DNA of 64,000 nucleotides from Planctomycetota bacterium (GCA_016712565.1 JADJQU010000003.1:248001-312000); one strand, 5' to 3'. Positions 17,269 to 26,421 are shown, counted from the stretch's first letter. Notes: generated by a model not told the origin, from the sequence alone. Numbers and translations: made by a program.

Positions 17269-18270
17269 ATGGGATCACCTTCGCATCAGGCACGGAAGCT
17301 CGCGACAATCGCCGGACCCCGACCGGCGATCGCGACCCGTGCGCGCGCGAGGATCGCGACGCGAGTCCACGCCCCCGCGGTTCTCTCGCAGGGCACGCCC
17401 GCCGCGCCGCGCGCGGCCGCTCGATTCGCCGACGGCAAGACGTCCGCAGGCGCGGGCAATGCCCATCGGTCGGTCCAGACCGACGGCCGCCGCGCCCGGG
17501 CACGGGCTGCCCAAAGGGAACGTGCCCTGAGCCGCCTGTGGCGCGTGCTGCGCAAGTCGAAAACCGCCGAAGCCCGCAATGAATTGGCCCTGGCCTACCA
17601 GGACCTGGTGAGCCTGGTGGTGCGCCGGTTCGCCATGCGCCTGCCGCGTTCCGTCGACCGCGGCGACCTGCAAACCGCGGGGAATTTCGGCCTGATGGCG
17701 GCCATCGAGAGCTTCGACCCCAGCCTGGGCGTGCGCTTCGAGTCCTACGCGGAGCTGCGCATCCGGGGCGCGCTCCTGGACGAGCTGCGCAATGAGGATT
17801 GGCTGCCTCGGCCCTGGCGCGCGCGCCTGGAACGCCACCGGCGCGTGGTGGAGGAGTTGCGCGGCAAGAAGGGCAGCGAGCCCAGCGAGTTGGAGATCGC
17901 CACGGCCCTGGAACTCTCCCTGACCCAGTACCGACAGCTCTTCGCCGTCTCCCTCCCTGGGGCCCCGAACGGCGCGCACACCCTGGCCACCGGCGAGTCG
18001 GGCGGCGACCTGGACCTGCTCGACGTGGTGGTGGATCCCCGGCTCGATGCCCCCGAGGAGCGGCTGTCCCGTGAGGAGCTCCTGCGGCTCGTGGCCCAGC
18101 GCCTGTCCGAGCAGGAATACCGGATCGTGTACCTGAAGTACTGGGAGGAGCTCTCCATGCGCGAAATCGGCGAGCTGGAGGACCTCTCCGAATCGCGGGT
18201 CTGCAAGATCCACACGAAGCTCCTGGAGCGCCTGCACGATCGCCTGCGGGTCCAGTACGACGCCGGCTAG
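17269..18270 (+). CDS. RNA polymerase sigma factor, FliA/WhiG type, with basic N-terminal extension
   Basis: 333 aa from ATG 17269. Sigma-70 group 3: region 2 reads LVVRRFAMRLP then DLQTAGNFGLMAAIESFDPS and RFESYAELRIRGALLDELRNEDW, the last being the FliA/WhiG signature. Region 3 follows (VVEELRG to ALELSLTQYRQL), and region 4 ends it (LSEQEYRIVYLKYWEELSMREIGELEDLSESRVCKIHTKLLERL). The first ~85 residues are Ala/Arg-rich, without predicted structure, and are not usual in FliA. No flagellar gene is in the window, so target genes are unknown. The start could lie further downstream, since no good ribosome binding site is seen; the domain begins near nt 17,528. Confidence 0.85.
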   Translation: MGSPSHQARKLATIAGPRPAIATRARARIATRVHAPAVLSQGTPAAPRAAARFADGKTSAGAGNAHRSVQTDGRRARARAAQRERALSRLWRVLRKSKTAEARNELALAYQDLVSLVVRRFAMRLPRSVDRGDLQTAGNFGLMAAIESFDPSLGVRFESYAELRIRGALLDELRNEDWLPRPWRARLERHRRVVEELRGKKGSEPSELEIATALELSLTQYRQLFAVSLPGAPNGAHTLATGESGGDLDLLDVVVDPRLDAPEERLSREELLRLVAQRLSEQEYRIVYLKYWEELSMREIGELEDLSESRVCKIHTKLLERLHDRLRVQYDAG

Positions 18271-18379
18271 GCCTCCGCCGCGCCGTTCCAGGGCCCCGGG
18301 CTCGGACGTCCGTGGCCCGCGGTGCGAATCTCGCCCCGGGATGGGCACGCCCGTGCTGGGGGGAGGCTCGAACTAAAGA

Positions 18380-18412
18380 GCGAGAGCACGAAGCGCGGCT
18401 TCGTGCTCTCGC
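18380..18412 (+). other. Perfect 15-bp hairpin with 3-nt loop
   Basis: Arms 18380-18394 and 18398-18412 are fully complementary, with loop GCG. A further 7-bp stem (18365-18371 with 18424-18430) encloses it. No U-tract follows on either strand. It lies about 110 bp after the sigma factor stop. It may be a terminator, a transcript-end protector or the core of a small RNA. Confidence 0.6.
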
Positions 18413-18905
18413 GGTCCCGCGGGTCGAGCCCGACGCCAGAGGCGTCAGATCCGGCCGGTCCGCCTTGCCGCGGCAGAGCCGTGGCACTCCCCATGGCGGA
18501 CCTTGGCGCGAGACGCACGGCGCGCGACGCGTATCCCCATAAGCGTCGCGTGCGTGCAGTTCCTCCAAGCGGTGGACGCCGGACCCCGTTTTCCGGAAGC
18601 CGTGATCCACCCGTTTTCCCCCTTCGAAGACCGCGCGGGATGCCCCGCCGCGATCGCTTGCTGCCCGGGAGCCGCCTCCCACCCCCCAACCCCGGGTTTG
18701 GCGGCTCGTTCAGGTTTCGGTCGCAAGCTCATGGTGCTCCGCGGGGGTGTGGGGCCCCGCGGAGATGGGTCCCAGGGGGGGCGGGCCGGGGTCTCTGGGA
18801 CCCCTTCGCCGCTCCTCCGGACCACCTTGGAGGCCGGGAAGGATACGCGTCCTGGGAGGCGGGGCAAATCGGCCGCAGCGAAAAGCGGGCCACGGCTGCC
18901 GGTGA

Positions 18906-18934
18906 TTCACCCAAGTCTTTATCAATACTATATT
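18906..18934 (+). promoter_or_regulatory. Putative housekeeping promoter upstream of the scaffold gene
   Basis: TATATT (18929-18934) sits in an AT-rich island 34 bp before ATG 18969; a weak -35 candidate TTCACC (18906-18911) lies 17 bp upstream of it. The -10 resembles the sigma-70 consensus and stands out from the very GC-rich surroundings; the -35 is poor. Confidence 0.35.
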
Positions 18935-18968
18935 TACGTTCGCACTGCCGCGGGGTAAGATCCAGCCC

Positions 18969-19331
18969 ATGGCCCGCGCCCCCCGGACGTTCCGCGAGCA
19001 CTTCCTGGCCCCCCTGGGGAGGGGGGGCCTGGAGGCCCCGAGCAGCCAGGGGGAGGCCGAAAACCAGGTCTGCGGGGACTGGGTGCGCCTGCAGGTCCGG
19101 TGGGAAGGGGAGAGGATCGGGGCCGTGGCCATGCACGTGCGCGGCTGCTCGGCCACGATCGCCTGCGCCTCCCTGGTCGTGGAGGCACTGGAGGGTCTCG
19201 ATCTGGCCGGGGCCCGTGCCCTGGACGTGCGGGCCCTGGCCGAGTCCGCGGGCGCGGGTCCGAGGGATCTTTCCCATGCGCCCGCCGTGGTTTCCCGCGC
19301 CCTGCTCGAAACCCTGGCACACTTCCCCTAG
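18969..19331 (+). CDS. NifU/IscU-like iron-sulfur scaffold protein lacking the third cysteine
   Basis: 120 aa, close to the length of IscU/SufU. The first cysteine is in AENQVCGDWVRLQV, the second in VRGCSATIACAS, matching the NifU N-terminal domain. The third ligand cysteine, normally in a C-terminal R-x-x-C-A-x-L segment, is absent: the equivalent stretch reads VVSRALLETLAHF. An additional cysteine in IACAS could substitute. Such proteins assemble a cluster for transfer to apo-proteins, with a cysteine desulfurase; none is seen nearby. It precedes a sigma-54 activator by 33 nt, so the two are probably co-transcribed. Family call is good, activity uncertain. Confidence 0.75.
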   Translation: MARAPRTFREHFLAPLGRGGLEAPSSQGEAENQVCGDWVRLQVRWEGERIGAVAMHVRGCSATIACASLVVEALEGLDLAGARALDVRALAESAGAGPRDLSHAPAVVSRALLETLAHFP

Positions 19332-19364
19332 GACTGGCAGGCTTCCCTGGCGGCAGCCCGGGGG

Positions 19365-21092
19365 TTGCTCGACCCGCACACCGTGTTTCGATTCCTCAAG
19401 CGCAACGCTCTCGACCCCGGCCAGGCGGAGGATCAGACCCGCGCCGCCCTGTACAAGATCCTCGAGCTGAACAAGGAGATGGCGCGGGCGCCGCGGCCGG
19501 AAGTCCTGCCGGATCGAATTCTGGATGCGGCCATCGAACTGGCGGGCGCCGAGCGCGGCTTCCTGCTGCTGCGCGGCCGGGCGCCGGCGGACCCGGCGCC
19601 GTCCCGGCCCGCGAACGCCGCGCCTGCGGGGACAGCGCCGGACGCGGCCGGAGGCGTGCCCGCGGAGATCCCCAAGCCGGCTTCCGACTGGGAGGTGGTC
19701 GCCGCGCGCAACCTCGATCGCGAGAACGTCAAGCGGGCGCTGCAGAAGGTCAGTCGCTCGATCGTGGGCTCGGTGCTGGAGAAGGGCACGGCCTTCCGAT
19801 CCGACGACGCCGTGCGCGACGAGGCCTTCGAGCCCAGCGCCTCCGTGGCGGAGATGAAGCTGCGCAGCGTCTTGTGCGTGCCCATGCGCGTGGGGGACGT
19901 GGTGCGCGGCGCCCTGTACGTGGACAACCGCTTCGCCCACGGACAGTTCGACGCCTCGGCCCATGACCTGCTCGAAGCCTTTGCCGACCAGGCCTCCCTG
20001 GCCCTGGAGCGCGTGCGCCTGATCGAGGACAACCAGCGCGCCAACCAGGAGCTGGAGCAGGCCAACGTGCAGCTGAAGCATGCCCTGCGCTACCAGAGTC
20101 AGGCCCTCGATTCGCTCTCGGAGGGCCTCGGCCACAGTGGATTCGAGCTGGCCCGGGAGTATCCGGAGATCGTCGGCCGCGGCCGCGTGATGCGCGCCAT
20201 GCTGGCGGTGCTCGATCGCGTGGTGGACGGCGACTTCCCGGTGCTGCTGCTGGGGGAGAGCGGCACGGGCAAGGAACTCGTGGCCGCTGCCCTGCACCAG
20301 AACGGCCCGCGCAAGTCGGGACCTTTCGTGGGCGTCAATTGCGGCGCCATCGCCGAGGGGCTCCTGGAGAGCGAGCTCTTCGGCGTCATGAAGGGTGCCT
20401 TCACCGGCGCGGTCAAGGACCGCCCGGGTCTGATCGAGGCGGCCGGCGGGGGCGTGCTGTTCCTGGACGAGATCGGCGAGATGAGCCTGGGCCTGCAGGC
20501 CAAGCTCCTGCGCGTGCTCCAGGAGCGGCGTGTGCGCCGCGTCGGGGGCAACCACGAGATCCCCGTGGACGCGCGCATCGTCTCGGCCACCAACCGCGAC
20601 CTCTCGCGGGAGGTGGCCGCGGGGAGATTCCGCGAGGACTTGTACTACCGCCTCAAGGTGGTCCAGATCGAGGTGCCGCCCCTGCGCGAACGCCGCGAGG
20701 ACCTGCCGGTGCTCGTGGAGCACTTCCTCGCCAGGCTCGCCGCCGAGGGCAAGCGCAAGAAGCCCGTCCTGACGCGGGAGTGCCTCGAACGACTCTTGGC
20801 CCACGACTGGCCGGGGAACGTGCGCGAACTCTCCAACGAGATCACGCGCATGTTCGCCCTGGGAGGGGACGAGCTGGGCGCCGACCTGGTCGCCCACCTG
20901 GCCCGGTCCCCGCGCGCCGCGGCGGGCGGGGCCCTGCGCGGCCTCGTGGGGCGGCCCATGGAGGACATCGAGCGCGAGGTCATCCAGGCCACCCTGGAGG
21001 CCACGGGGGGCAAGCGCGGCGAGGCGGCGAAGATGCTGGGCATCCCGCGCCGCACGTTCTACAACCGGCTCAGGGCCCTGGGGATCGAGTAG
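19365..21092 (+). CDS. Sigma-54-dependent transcription activator with GAF sensor domain
   Basis: 575 aa from TTG 19365. Order: short helical N terminus; GAF domain (about 45-218, with a Pro/Ala-rich insert near 70-105); coiled coil (ANQELEQANVQL, about 225-250); AAA+ domain with Walker A GESGTGKE (about 297), the sigma-54 contact loop GAFTGA (about 343) and Walker B VLFLDEIGEM; Fis-type helix-turn-helix at the C terminus (GKRGEAAKMLGIPRRTFYNRL). It lacks a receiver domain, so it is likely controlled by a small ligand or by protein binding to GAF rather than by phosphorylation. It follows the Fe-S scaffold gene closely; a redox or cluster signal through the GAF domain would fit but is inference. 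Confidence 0.93.
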   Translation: MLDPHTVFRFLKRNALDPGQAEDQTRAALYKILELNKEMARAPRPEVLPDRILDAAIELAGAERGFLLLRGRAPADPAPSRPANAAPAGTAPDAAGGVPAEIPKPASDWEVVAARNLDRENVKRALQKVSRSIVGSVLEKGTAFRSDDAVRDEAFEPSASVAEMKLRSVLCVPMRVGDVVRGALYVDNRFAHGQFDASAHDLLEAFADQASLALERVRLIEDNQRANQELEQANVQLKHALRYQSQALDSLSEGLGHSGFELAREYPEIVGRGRVMRAMLAVLDRVVDGDFPVLLLGESGTGKELVAAALHQNGPRKSGPFVGVNCGAIAEGLLESELFGVMKGAFTGAVKDRPGLIEAAGGGVLFLDEIGEMSLGLQAKLLRVLQERRVRRVGGNHEIPVDARIVSATNRDLSREVAAGRFREDLYYRLKVVQIEVPPLRERREDLPVLVEHFLARLAAEGKRKKPVLTRECLERLLAHDWPGNVRELSNEITRMFALGGDELGADLVAHLARSPRAAAGGALRGLVGRPMEDIEREVIQATLEATGGKRGEAAKMLGIPRRTFYNRLRALGIE

Positions 21093-21148
21093 CGGCGCCG
21101 CCGGCGGTCCCCCAACGCCCCGTCGAGGTGGGGGGGGGCGCGAACCGG

Positions 21149-22411
21149 CTAGTGGAACCGGACCACCACGTCGCCGCCCGTGGAATTCACCGTGACCGTG
21201 GCGCCGCCGCCGCCCTGGGTGCGCGAGAGCTTCCGCAGGGCCCCGCCCTCCGGCCGAGGAACGCCCTCCACCTGGACCACTCCCGACGGGGCGGCGAGCT
21301 CCAGAGAGCAGCCGAAGTCCTCCCCGGGCAGCACGAGCCGCGCGTCGCCGTACTGGGTGACGAGGCGCCAGGCCTCCTGGGCCGTGCTGCCGGCCTCGGC
21401 CCGCACGGACACCTCGCCGGAGTGGGTCAGGGCCTCGACCCGCGTGAGGCGGCCCTCGACTTTGACCTCGCCGTAGCTGCTCTCCGCCCGCACCGATCCC
21501 ACGACGTTCGTGATCGCAATCTCGCCGCTCGCGGTGCGCGCCTCCAGGGAACCCGAGCAGCCGCGCGCTTGGATGTCGCCGTAGTTCGTCGAGAGCCGGC
21601 GCGTGCCCGGACCGCTGGAGGACAGGCTGATGTCCCCGCTGGAGGTCTCCGCCGCCAGGTCCCCTTGGACCTCCTCCAGGAGCAGGTCGCCGTAACTGGA
21701 GCGCGCCTCCAGGTTGCCCGTCACGCGGCGCGCCGCCACATCGCCCGAGGAAGTCGAGAGACGCACGCGCTCGGCCTTGAGCCCCGAGGCGGTGATGTCG
21801 CCGTAGGAGGAGACGGCTTCGAGGGAGCCGCACTCCAGGTCGCCGAGCTGGATGGAGCCCGAACCGGTCTCCAGCGAAAGCTCCCCGCGCACGCCCTCGG
21901 CGAACAGGTCCCCGTAGCTCGACTCCAGGCGCGCCGCCCCCAGGGGGCCGCGGGCGGCGACGTCACCCGAGGCGCTGCGGGCCGTGAGCAGCACGCGCTC
22001 GGGAACCACCAAGGTCAGGTCCACCACGGCGCCGTAGCCGCGCTTCGAGGCGCCGTCGACCTCCAGGGGTTCGCCCACGGCGCGCACCGACAGGCCGGGG
22101 CCCTCACGGACGATCTCCAGGCGATAGCGCGCCAGCACCTGCTTGGCCGTTTCCTGGTCCTCGGCTGAGGCGCTGAAGCGCGCCTCCACCCGGGCGGCCT
22201 CTCCCTGCGCCGCCCGGACCCGGATGTCCCCGTGGGCCACTTCCACGGCCAGTTGCTCCCCCGCGGCCAGTTCCAAGGCTTGGGTCTCGATCCGCTCGGC
22301 CTGCTCCTTGCCTCGGAGGAAGGCCATCCCCTCGGACCGGACCACGCAGGAACTGGTCAAGGTCAGGAGCGCCGTGCACAGGAGGGCCGCGATCGTTTTT
22401 CCAAATTTCAT
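21149..22411 (-). CDS. DUF4097-type beta-helix lipoprotein
   Basis: 420 aa from ATG at 22411. Signal peptide with lipobox (LLTLTSSC) predicts a lipid-anchored surface or periplasmic protein. The mature part is built of many repeats about 18-25 residues long around the motifs SSYGD and SGDV/SGEV (residues about 130-390), the pattern of DUF4097/DUF2807 proteins, which fold as right-handed beta-helices. The C terminus ends STGGDVVVRFH. No catalytic motif is seen; family members are usually of unknown function or putative adhesins. It is divergent from the PafA-like phosphatase, sharing a 163-bp intergenic region. Confidence 0.85.
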   Translation of the reverse strand: MKFGKTIAALLCTALLTLTSSCVVRSEGMAFLRGKEQAERIETQALELAAGEQLAVEVAHGDIRVRAAQGEAARVEARFSASAEDQETAKQVLARYRLEIVREGPGLSVRAVGEPLEVDGASKRGYGAVVDLTLVVPERVLLTARSASGDVAARGPLGAARLESSYGDLFAEGVRGELSLETGSGSIQLGDLECGSLEAVSSYGDITASGLKAERVRLSTSSGDVAARRVTGNLEARSSYGDLLLEEVQGDLAAETSSGDISLSSSGPGTRRLSTNYGDIQARGCSGSLEARTASGEIAITNVVGSVRAESSYGEVKVEGRLTRVEALTHSGEVSVRAEAGSTAQEAWRLVTQYGDARLVLPGEDFGCSLELAAPSGVVQVEGVPRPEGGALRKLSRTQGGGGATVTVNSTGGDVVVRFH

Positions 22412-22574
22412 GTTCGTGGGTGCGTGGGTTGCGTGGGGAAGCGGCCGCGGCCGCGGGCAGGCCGGAAACGGGCCGCCGCGACCCCAGGGTACGGTTCGGA
22501 ACGGAATTCGGTCGGGGAGCAGGGTCCCAGGCTCCCGCTTGCATCCTGGGGTCGCTCCGTCGAGCATCGCCGGG

Positions 22575-24278
22575 ATGCAACCCTGGAGATCACCGGCCTA
22601 CGTCGCCGCCGCGGCGATGTTTTTGAGCCTGGGCGCGGCGCCCGCCGCGGGTCAGTCGCCGGCCCCCGACCGGCCCCGGCTGGCCGTGCTCGTCTCCGTG
22701 GACCAGATGATCCCCGAGCAACTGGAGCGCCTCGGGCCCCTGCTGCGCGGCGGGCTCGGCCGCTTCGTCCACCAGGGCCTGGTTTTCCGCTCCGCAGAGC
22801 TCCAGTACGGCGACACGGAGACCGGTCCGGGCCACGCCACCTATGGAACCGGCGTGAATCCGGTGCGCCACGGCATCGTCGGAAACGACTGGATCCTCCC
22901 GGAGGAGAAGACCCCGAGCTACTGCGTGGCCGAACCCCTCGTGCACGCGCTGCTGGCCCAGGGCCCGGCCGGCAAGGCCGGGGGCATGTCGCCCCGCAAC
23001 CTGCGCGCGCCGGGTTTGATCGACCGCCTGCGCCTCTCCGACCCCGCCGCCAAGGCCGTGGCGATTTCCATCAAGGACCGCGCGGCCATCGCCATGTCGG
23101 GGCAAAGGCCCGATGCGGTCCTGTGGTGGGATCGAACCCAGGGCGGCTTCATGAGCTCCACCTGGTACGGCGAGCAACTGCCCCCCTGGGTCCGGGAGTT
23201 CGACGCCCGGTGGGTCCAGCGCTTCCAGGCCTGCTGGGGCGCGGGCTGGAGCGAGCTTCCGGGCCTCTCCCTCGACGGCACCGACACCGACCCCGACGAC
23301 TCGCCCGGCGAAGTGGACTGGCGCGGCAAGCACGTGTTCCCCTACGCGGCCCCCGCGGTGGAGGGAGAACTCGACGGCAACTAACTGGCGGAGCTCGCCG
23401 CCGTGGTCTACGGCTCGCCCGCGGGGGACCAGTTCGTCTGCGAGCTGGCCCTGGACGCGGTGGCGGCCATGGAGTTGGGGGCCGACCAGCACCCCGACGT
23501 GCTGTGCCTCTCGCTGTCCGCCTGCGACACGGTGGGGCACTCCTTCGGTCCCCGCAGCCGCGAGGTCACGGACGTCCTGCTGCGGGCGGACCGCGAGCTG
23601 GGCCGGCTGTTCGACGAGTTGGATCGCCGCGTGGGCGCGGGGCGCTGGGTGGCGTCGCTGTCGTCGGACCACGGCGTCATGGACCTGCCCGAGGCCCTGG
23701 TGGCGCGCGGCGTGGGCGCCGAACGCGTCAGCTCGAAGCGCGTCAGCTCCGCGATCAAGAAGATGCGCAAGGAGCTCACCGAGGAGTACGGCGAGGACTT
23801 CTTCCTGGCCTACGACTCCCGCGGCGTGCGGCTGTCCTGGACGCGCATCCAGGCGGCCGGCCGGCGGCCCATGGAGGTGCGCGCCTTCGCGGCCAAGGTC
23901 CTCGAGGAGGAGGCCGCCAGCTGGCTCGAGCAGGCTTGGACCCTCGATGAAGTGGAGGCCGTGGTCCGCGGCGGCACGACCGATTCGGGCTGGCTGCGGG
24001 CCTGGGCCAGCTCCTTCGACGAGGAGCGCACGCCCGATCTGGTGATCCAGTCCAAGCCCTGGAAGCTGCTCGCCATGGGCTCCGGGACCACCCACGGCAC
24101 GCCCTATCCGTACGACCGGCGCATTCCCCTCGCGTTCTACGGGCCTGGGTTTCCCGCCGGTGAGCGCTTCGAGCCCGCCTCGTCCCTGGACGCGGTGCCC
24201 TCGCTGCTCGCGGCCCTGCGCTGCACGGAGCCCGCCGCCCTGGAGGGGCTCCAGGGCACCTCGCGCCGGGTGCCCTGA
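22575..24278 (+). CDS. PafA-like secreted alkaline phosphatase / phosphodiesterase (in-frame stop at 23382)
   Basis: 567 codons in one frame, interrupted by TAA at 23382-23384 (codon 270). Signal peptide at the N terminus (cleavage near PAAGQS). Motifs of the alkaline phosphatase superfamily, PafA branch: VLVSVDQM; nucleophile Thr in ATYGTGVNPVRHGIVGN; the substrate-positioning pair in ISIKDRAAI (Lys and Arg two apart); then, after the stop, metal ligands in SACDTVGHSFG, SSDHGVMD and GTTHGTPYPYDRR. Because both halves carry essential residues in perfect context, the TAA is either a recent mutation or a base error. If real, neither half should be active. Normal role: phosphate release from phosphomonoesters outside the cytoplasm. 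Confidence 0.85.
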
Positions 24279-24279
24279 G

Positions 24280-26421
24280 CTACTGCTGAACCGGGTCGGC
24301 CTGGACGCCCGAGTCGGATCCGGAGGCGCCGCCCTCCGCCGGTTCCGGAGCGGCCCCGGCAGCCGTGCGCAGCACGTCCCGGAGCCCGCGGTAGATCGAC
24401 GTGAGGTTCTTGCCCGCCTGGGCCAGGTCCGCGCGGTCGAGGTCCAGGGGATCGCCCACGCGGCCCATGAGCGGCAGGGAATCCAAGGGCAGCAGGGGCT
24501 TTCCCGCGTTCTTGCCGCGCTCGGCGCGGGCCCCTTGACCCCCGGGGCTCCCGGGGCCCCCGGCCGGGGAGCCCCCGTCCCCTTCGGCGGCGGCGACCGT
24601 CGCGTCCGCGGCGGCGGGCTCCGCGGGATCCGCGACCTTGGCCGGCACGGACTCCAGCGTCTCCGGAGCTTCGGCCTCCTGCCGGCAGGCCTGCAACAGC
24701 GCCCGGGCGTGGACCCGGGCCGAGTCGTTGGCCAGGGCCTGCAGCAGTGCCGCCTCGGCCAGCCCGCGCTGGTCCAACTCGATCAGGCAGCGGGCGCGCT
24801 CGATCAGCACCGTGGCCGCCTGGTTGGTGTTCAGGGCTCGCACCGCCCGGGTCAGGGCCTGATCGCACAGTTCCACGGCCCGCGCCAGGCGGCGCCGCGC
24901 CGTCGGATCGTCCCCCGAGGCGCGATCCCTGAGGGCCAGGCGGTAGAGCACCTTGGCGCCGTCGAGCCACGACTCCGGCGACCTCGGATAGAGGCGCGAC
25001 CGCATCTGGTGCACGGACAGGGCCTCCTCCAATCGGTCGAGGCCCTCGAGCATGGCCGCGCGCATGGCCAGGGTCATGGGCGATTTGCTGTTGCCGTTCT
25101 CCAGGTCGAAATTGGCCAGGGCCTGGTCTCCGCTGTCCGACTCGCGGCTGAAGCGCGCGTAGACCTGCATGATCTCGGCGGCCAGCTCCGGGTTCTGGTC
25201 GAAGGGCATGACGAACATCAGGTTCGCCACGCGCTCGAAGGCGTGCAGCCGCAGGCGCGCGTAGGCCTGCGGGTCGTGGGCATGCCTTCTGGCGTCGCTC
25301 CACTCGTTCGTGGCATCGAGCAGTTCGGCGCGGGCCAGGGCCAGGCCCTTGTCCTGCCGCGCCTCCTCCCGCTGCCCCTCGGCCAGGGACTTGTCTCGCT
25401 CCGTCTGCTTCAGGTCCCGTCGGCTGGTGCTCAGTTGCTTGCCGAAAATCGCGAAGCCCAGGAGACCCACCAACAGGCCCGCGGTCTGCCAGGGGTGGCG
25501 CCGCGACCAGCGGATCAGGGGGTCCGCGAGGCGGGGAGGCCGCGCGCTGACCGATTGGCCGCCCTGGATGGCGAGCAGGTCGGCCTGCAGCCCGGCCGCG
25601 CCGGAGTAGCGCCGGGCCGGGTCCTTCTCCAGGCACTTGAGGATCACCGCCTCCAGATCCCGGGGCACGTCGGCCCGCTGACGGCGCAGAAGCGGCGGGT
25701 CCTTGTGCAGGATCGAGTGCAGGATCGACTGGGCGCTGGTGCCCGAAAACGGCGGGCGGCCGATCAGCAGTTCGTACAGCGTGACCCCCAGGGCCCAGAC
25801 GTCCGAGCGGCCGTCGATGCCGCCCGAATCGCCCAGGATCTGTTCGGGGCTCATGTAGAGGGGAGTTCCCACCAGGTCCCCCGACTCCGTCATGGCGCCC
25901 TCGTCGTCCGAGTCGGTGGGCTTGGCCAGGCCGAAGTCGGTCAACACCACGCGCTCGCCGTCGCGCAGCAGGTTCGACGGCTTGACGTCGCGGTGCAGGA
26001 CGCCGCGGGAGTGGGCATGGGCCATGGCGCCGGCCACGTCCAAGCCCACCTGGATCACGTCGCCGATGCCCAGCACGCCCGCCTTGAGCACCACGTCGAG
26101 GGGCGGCCCGTCGATGAAGCGCATGGCGAAGAAGTGCAGGCCGCCGAGGGAACCCACTTCGTAGACGTCGACGATGTTGGCGTGGGCCAGGCGGCCCATG
26201 GCCTCGGCCTCGCGCAGGAAGCGCTTGACCGTGCGATCCCGCAGCGAGAGTTGGGGCGGCAGGACCTTGACCGCCACGCGGCGCTCCAGGCCGCGCTGTC
26301 GTGCCTCGAACACGATGCCCATGGCGCCGCGGCCCACCTCGCGCAGCACGCGATAGCCTTCCAGCCGCTCGTCGAGCAGCTCCGCGGTGAGCTCCTGCCC
26401 GATGGAAGGCGAGTCGCTCAT
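24280..26421 (-). CDS. Transmembrane serine/threonine protein kinase with C-terminal sensor region
   Basis: 713 aa. PknB-type kinase domain at about residues 20-290: glycine loop GRGAMGIVFEA, VAVKVL lysine, catalytic HRDVKPSN, TDFGLAK, GTPLYMSPEQ. A single TM (AGLLVGLLGFAIFG, about 340-355) separates it from an extracytoplasmic part with a helical stretch, TPR-like repeats (about 430-590) and a Gly/Pro/Ala-rich tail. Kinases of this layout are abundant in planctomycetes. The ATG overlaps the kdsA stop (ATGA), so it is translated with an LPS biosynthesis gene. Its 3' end meets the phosphatase gene tail to tail with 1 bp between the stops. Confidence 0.93.
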   Translation of the reverse strand: MSDSPSIGQELTAELLDERLEGYRVLREVGRGAMGIVFEARQRGLERRVAVKVLPPQLSLRDRTVKRFLREAEAMGRLAHANIVDVYEVGSLGGLHFFAMRFIDGPPLDVVLKAGVLGIGDVIQVGLDVAGAMAHAHSRGVLHRDVKPSNLLRDGERVVLTDFGLAKPTDSDDEGAMTESGDLVGTPLYMSPEQILGDSGGIDGRSDVWALGVTLYELLIGRPPFSGTSAQSILHSILHKDPPLLRRQRADVPRDLEAVILKCLEKDPARRYSGAAGLQADLLAIQGGQSVSARPPRLADPLIRWSRRHPWQTAGLLVGLLGFAIFGKQLSTSRRDLKQTERDKSLAEGQREEARQDKGLALARAELLDATNEWSDARRHAHDPQAYARLRLHAFERVANLMFVMPFDQNPELAAEIMQVYARFSRESDSGDQALANFDLENGNSKSPMTLAMRAAMLEGLDRLEEALSVHQMRSRLYPRSPESWLDGAKVLYRLALRDRASGDDPTARRRLARAVELCDQALTRAVRALNTNQAATVLIERARCLIELDQRGLAEAALLQALANDSARVHARALLQACRQEAEAPETLESVPAKVADPAEPAAADATVAAAEGDGGSPAGGPGSPGGQGARAERGKNAGKPLLPLDSLPLMGRVGDPLDLDRADLAQAGKNLTSIYRGLRDVLRTAAGAAPEPAEGGASGSDSGVQADPVQQ

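Larger units (their letters stand above)
18271..18968. other. Non-coding stretch rich in stem-loops between the sigma factor and the scaffold gene
   Basis: About 700 bp without a credible gene. The left half holds a run of perfect inverted repeats: 18365-18371/18424-18430 enclosing 18380-18394/18398-18412; 18432-18437/18441-18446; 18457-18464/18495-18502; 18523-18530/18543-18550 (extended by 18513-18517/18551-18555); 18571-18576/18606-18611. The right end has an AT-rich patch (18915-18940) unusual for this genome and probably a promoter. The open frame across 18503-18958 has no protein-like features. A structured RNA is possible but no known family (tRNA, tmRNA, RNase P, SRP) could be matched by eye. 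Confidence 0.6.

Noticed and set aside
18321..18337. T-arm-like sequence (GGTGCGAATCTCG) suggesting a tRNA or tmRNA end
   Set aside because: The arms of the T-stem do not pair, and no acceptor, anticodon arm or upstream partner can be found on either strand.
18503..18958. Open frame of about 150 codons in the non-coding stretch
   Set aside because: Composition is unlike the neighbouring proteins, it has no domain or signal, and it crosses several stem-loops and the AT-rich promoter patch.
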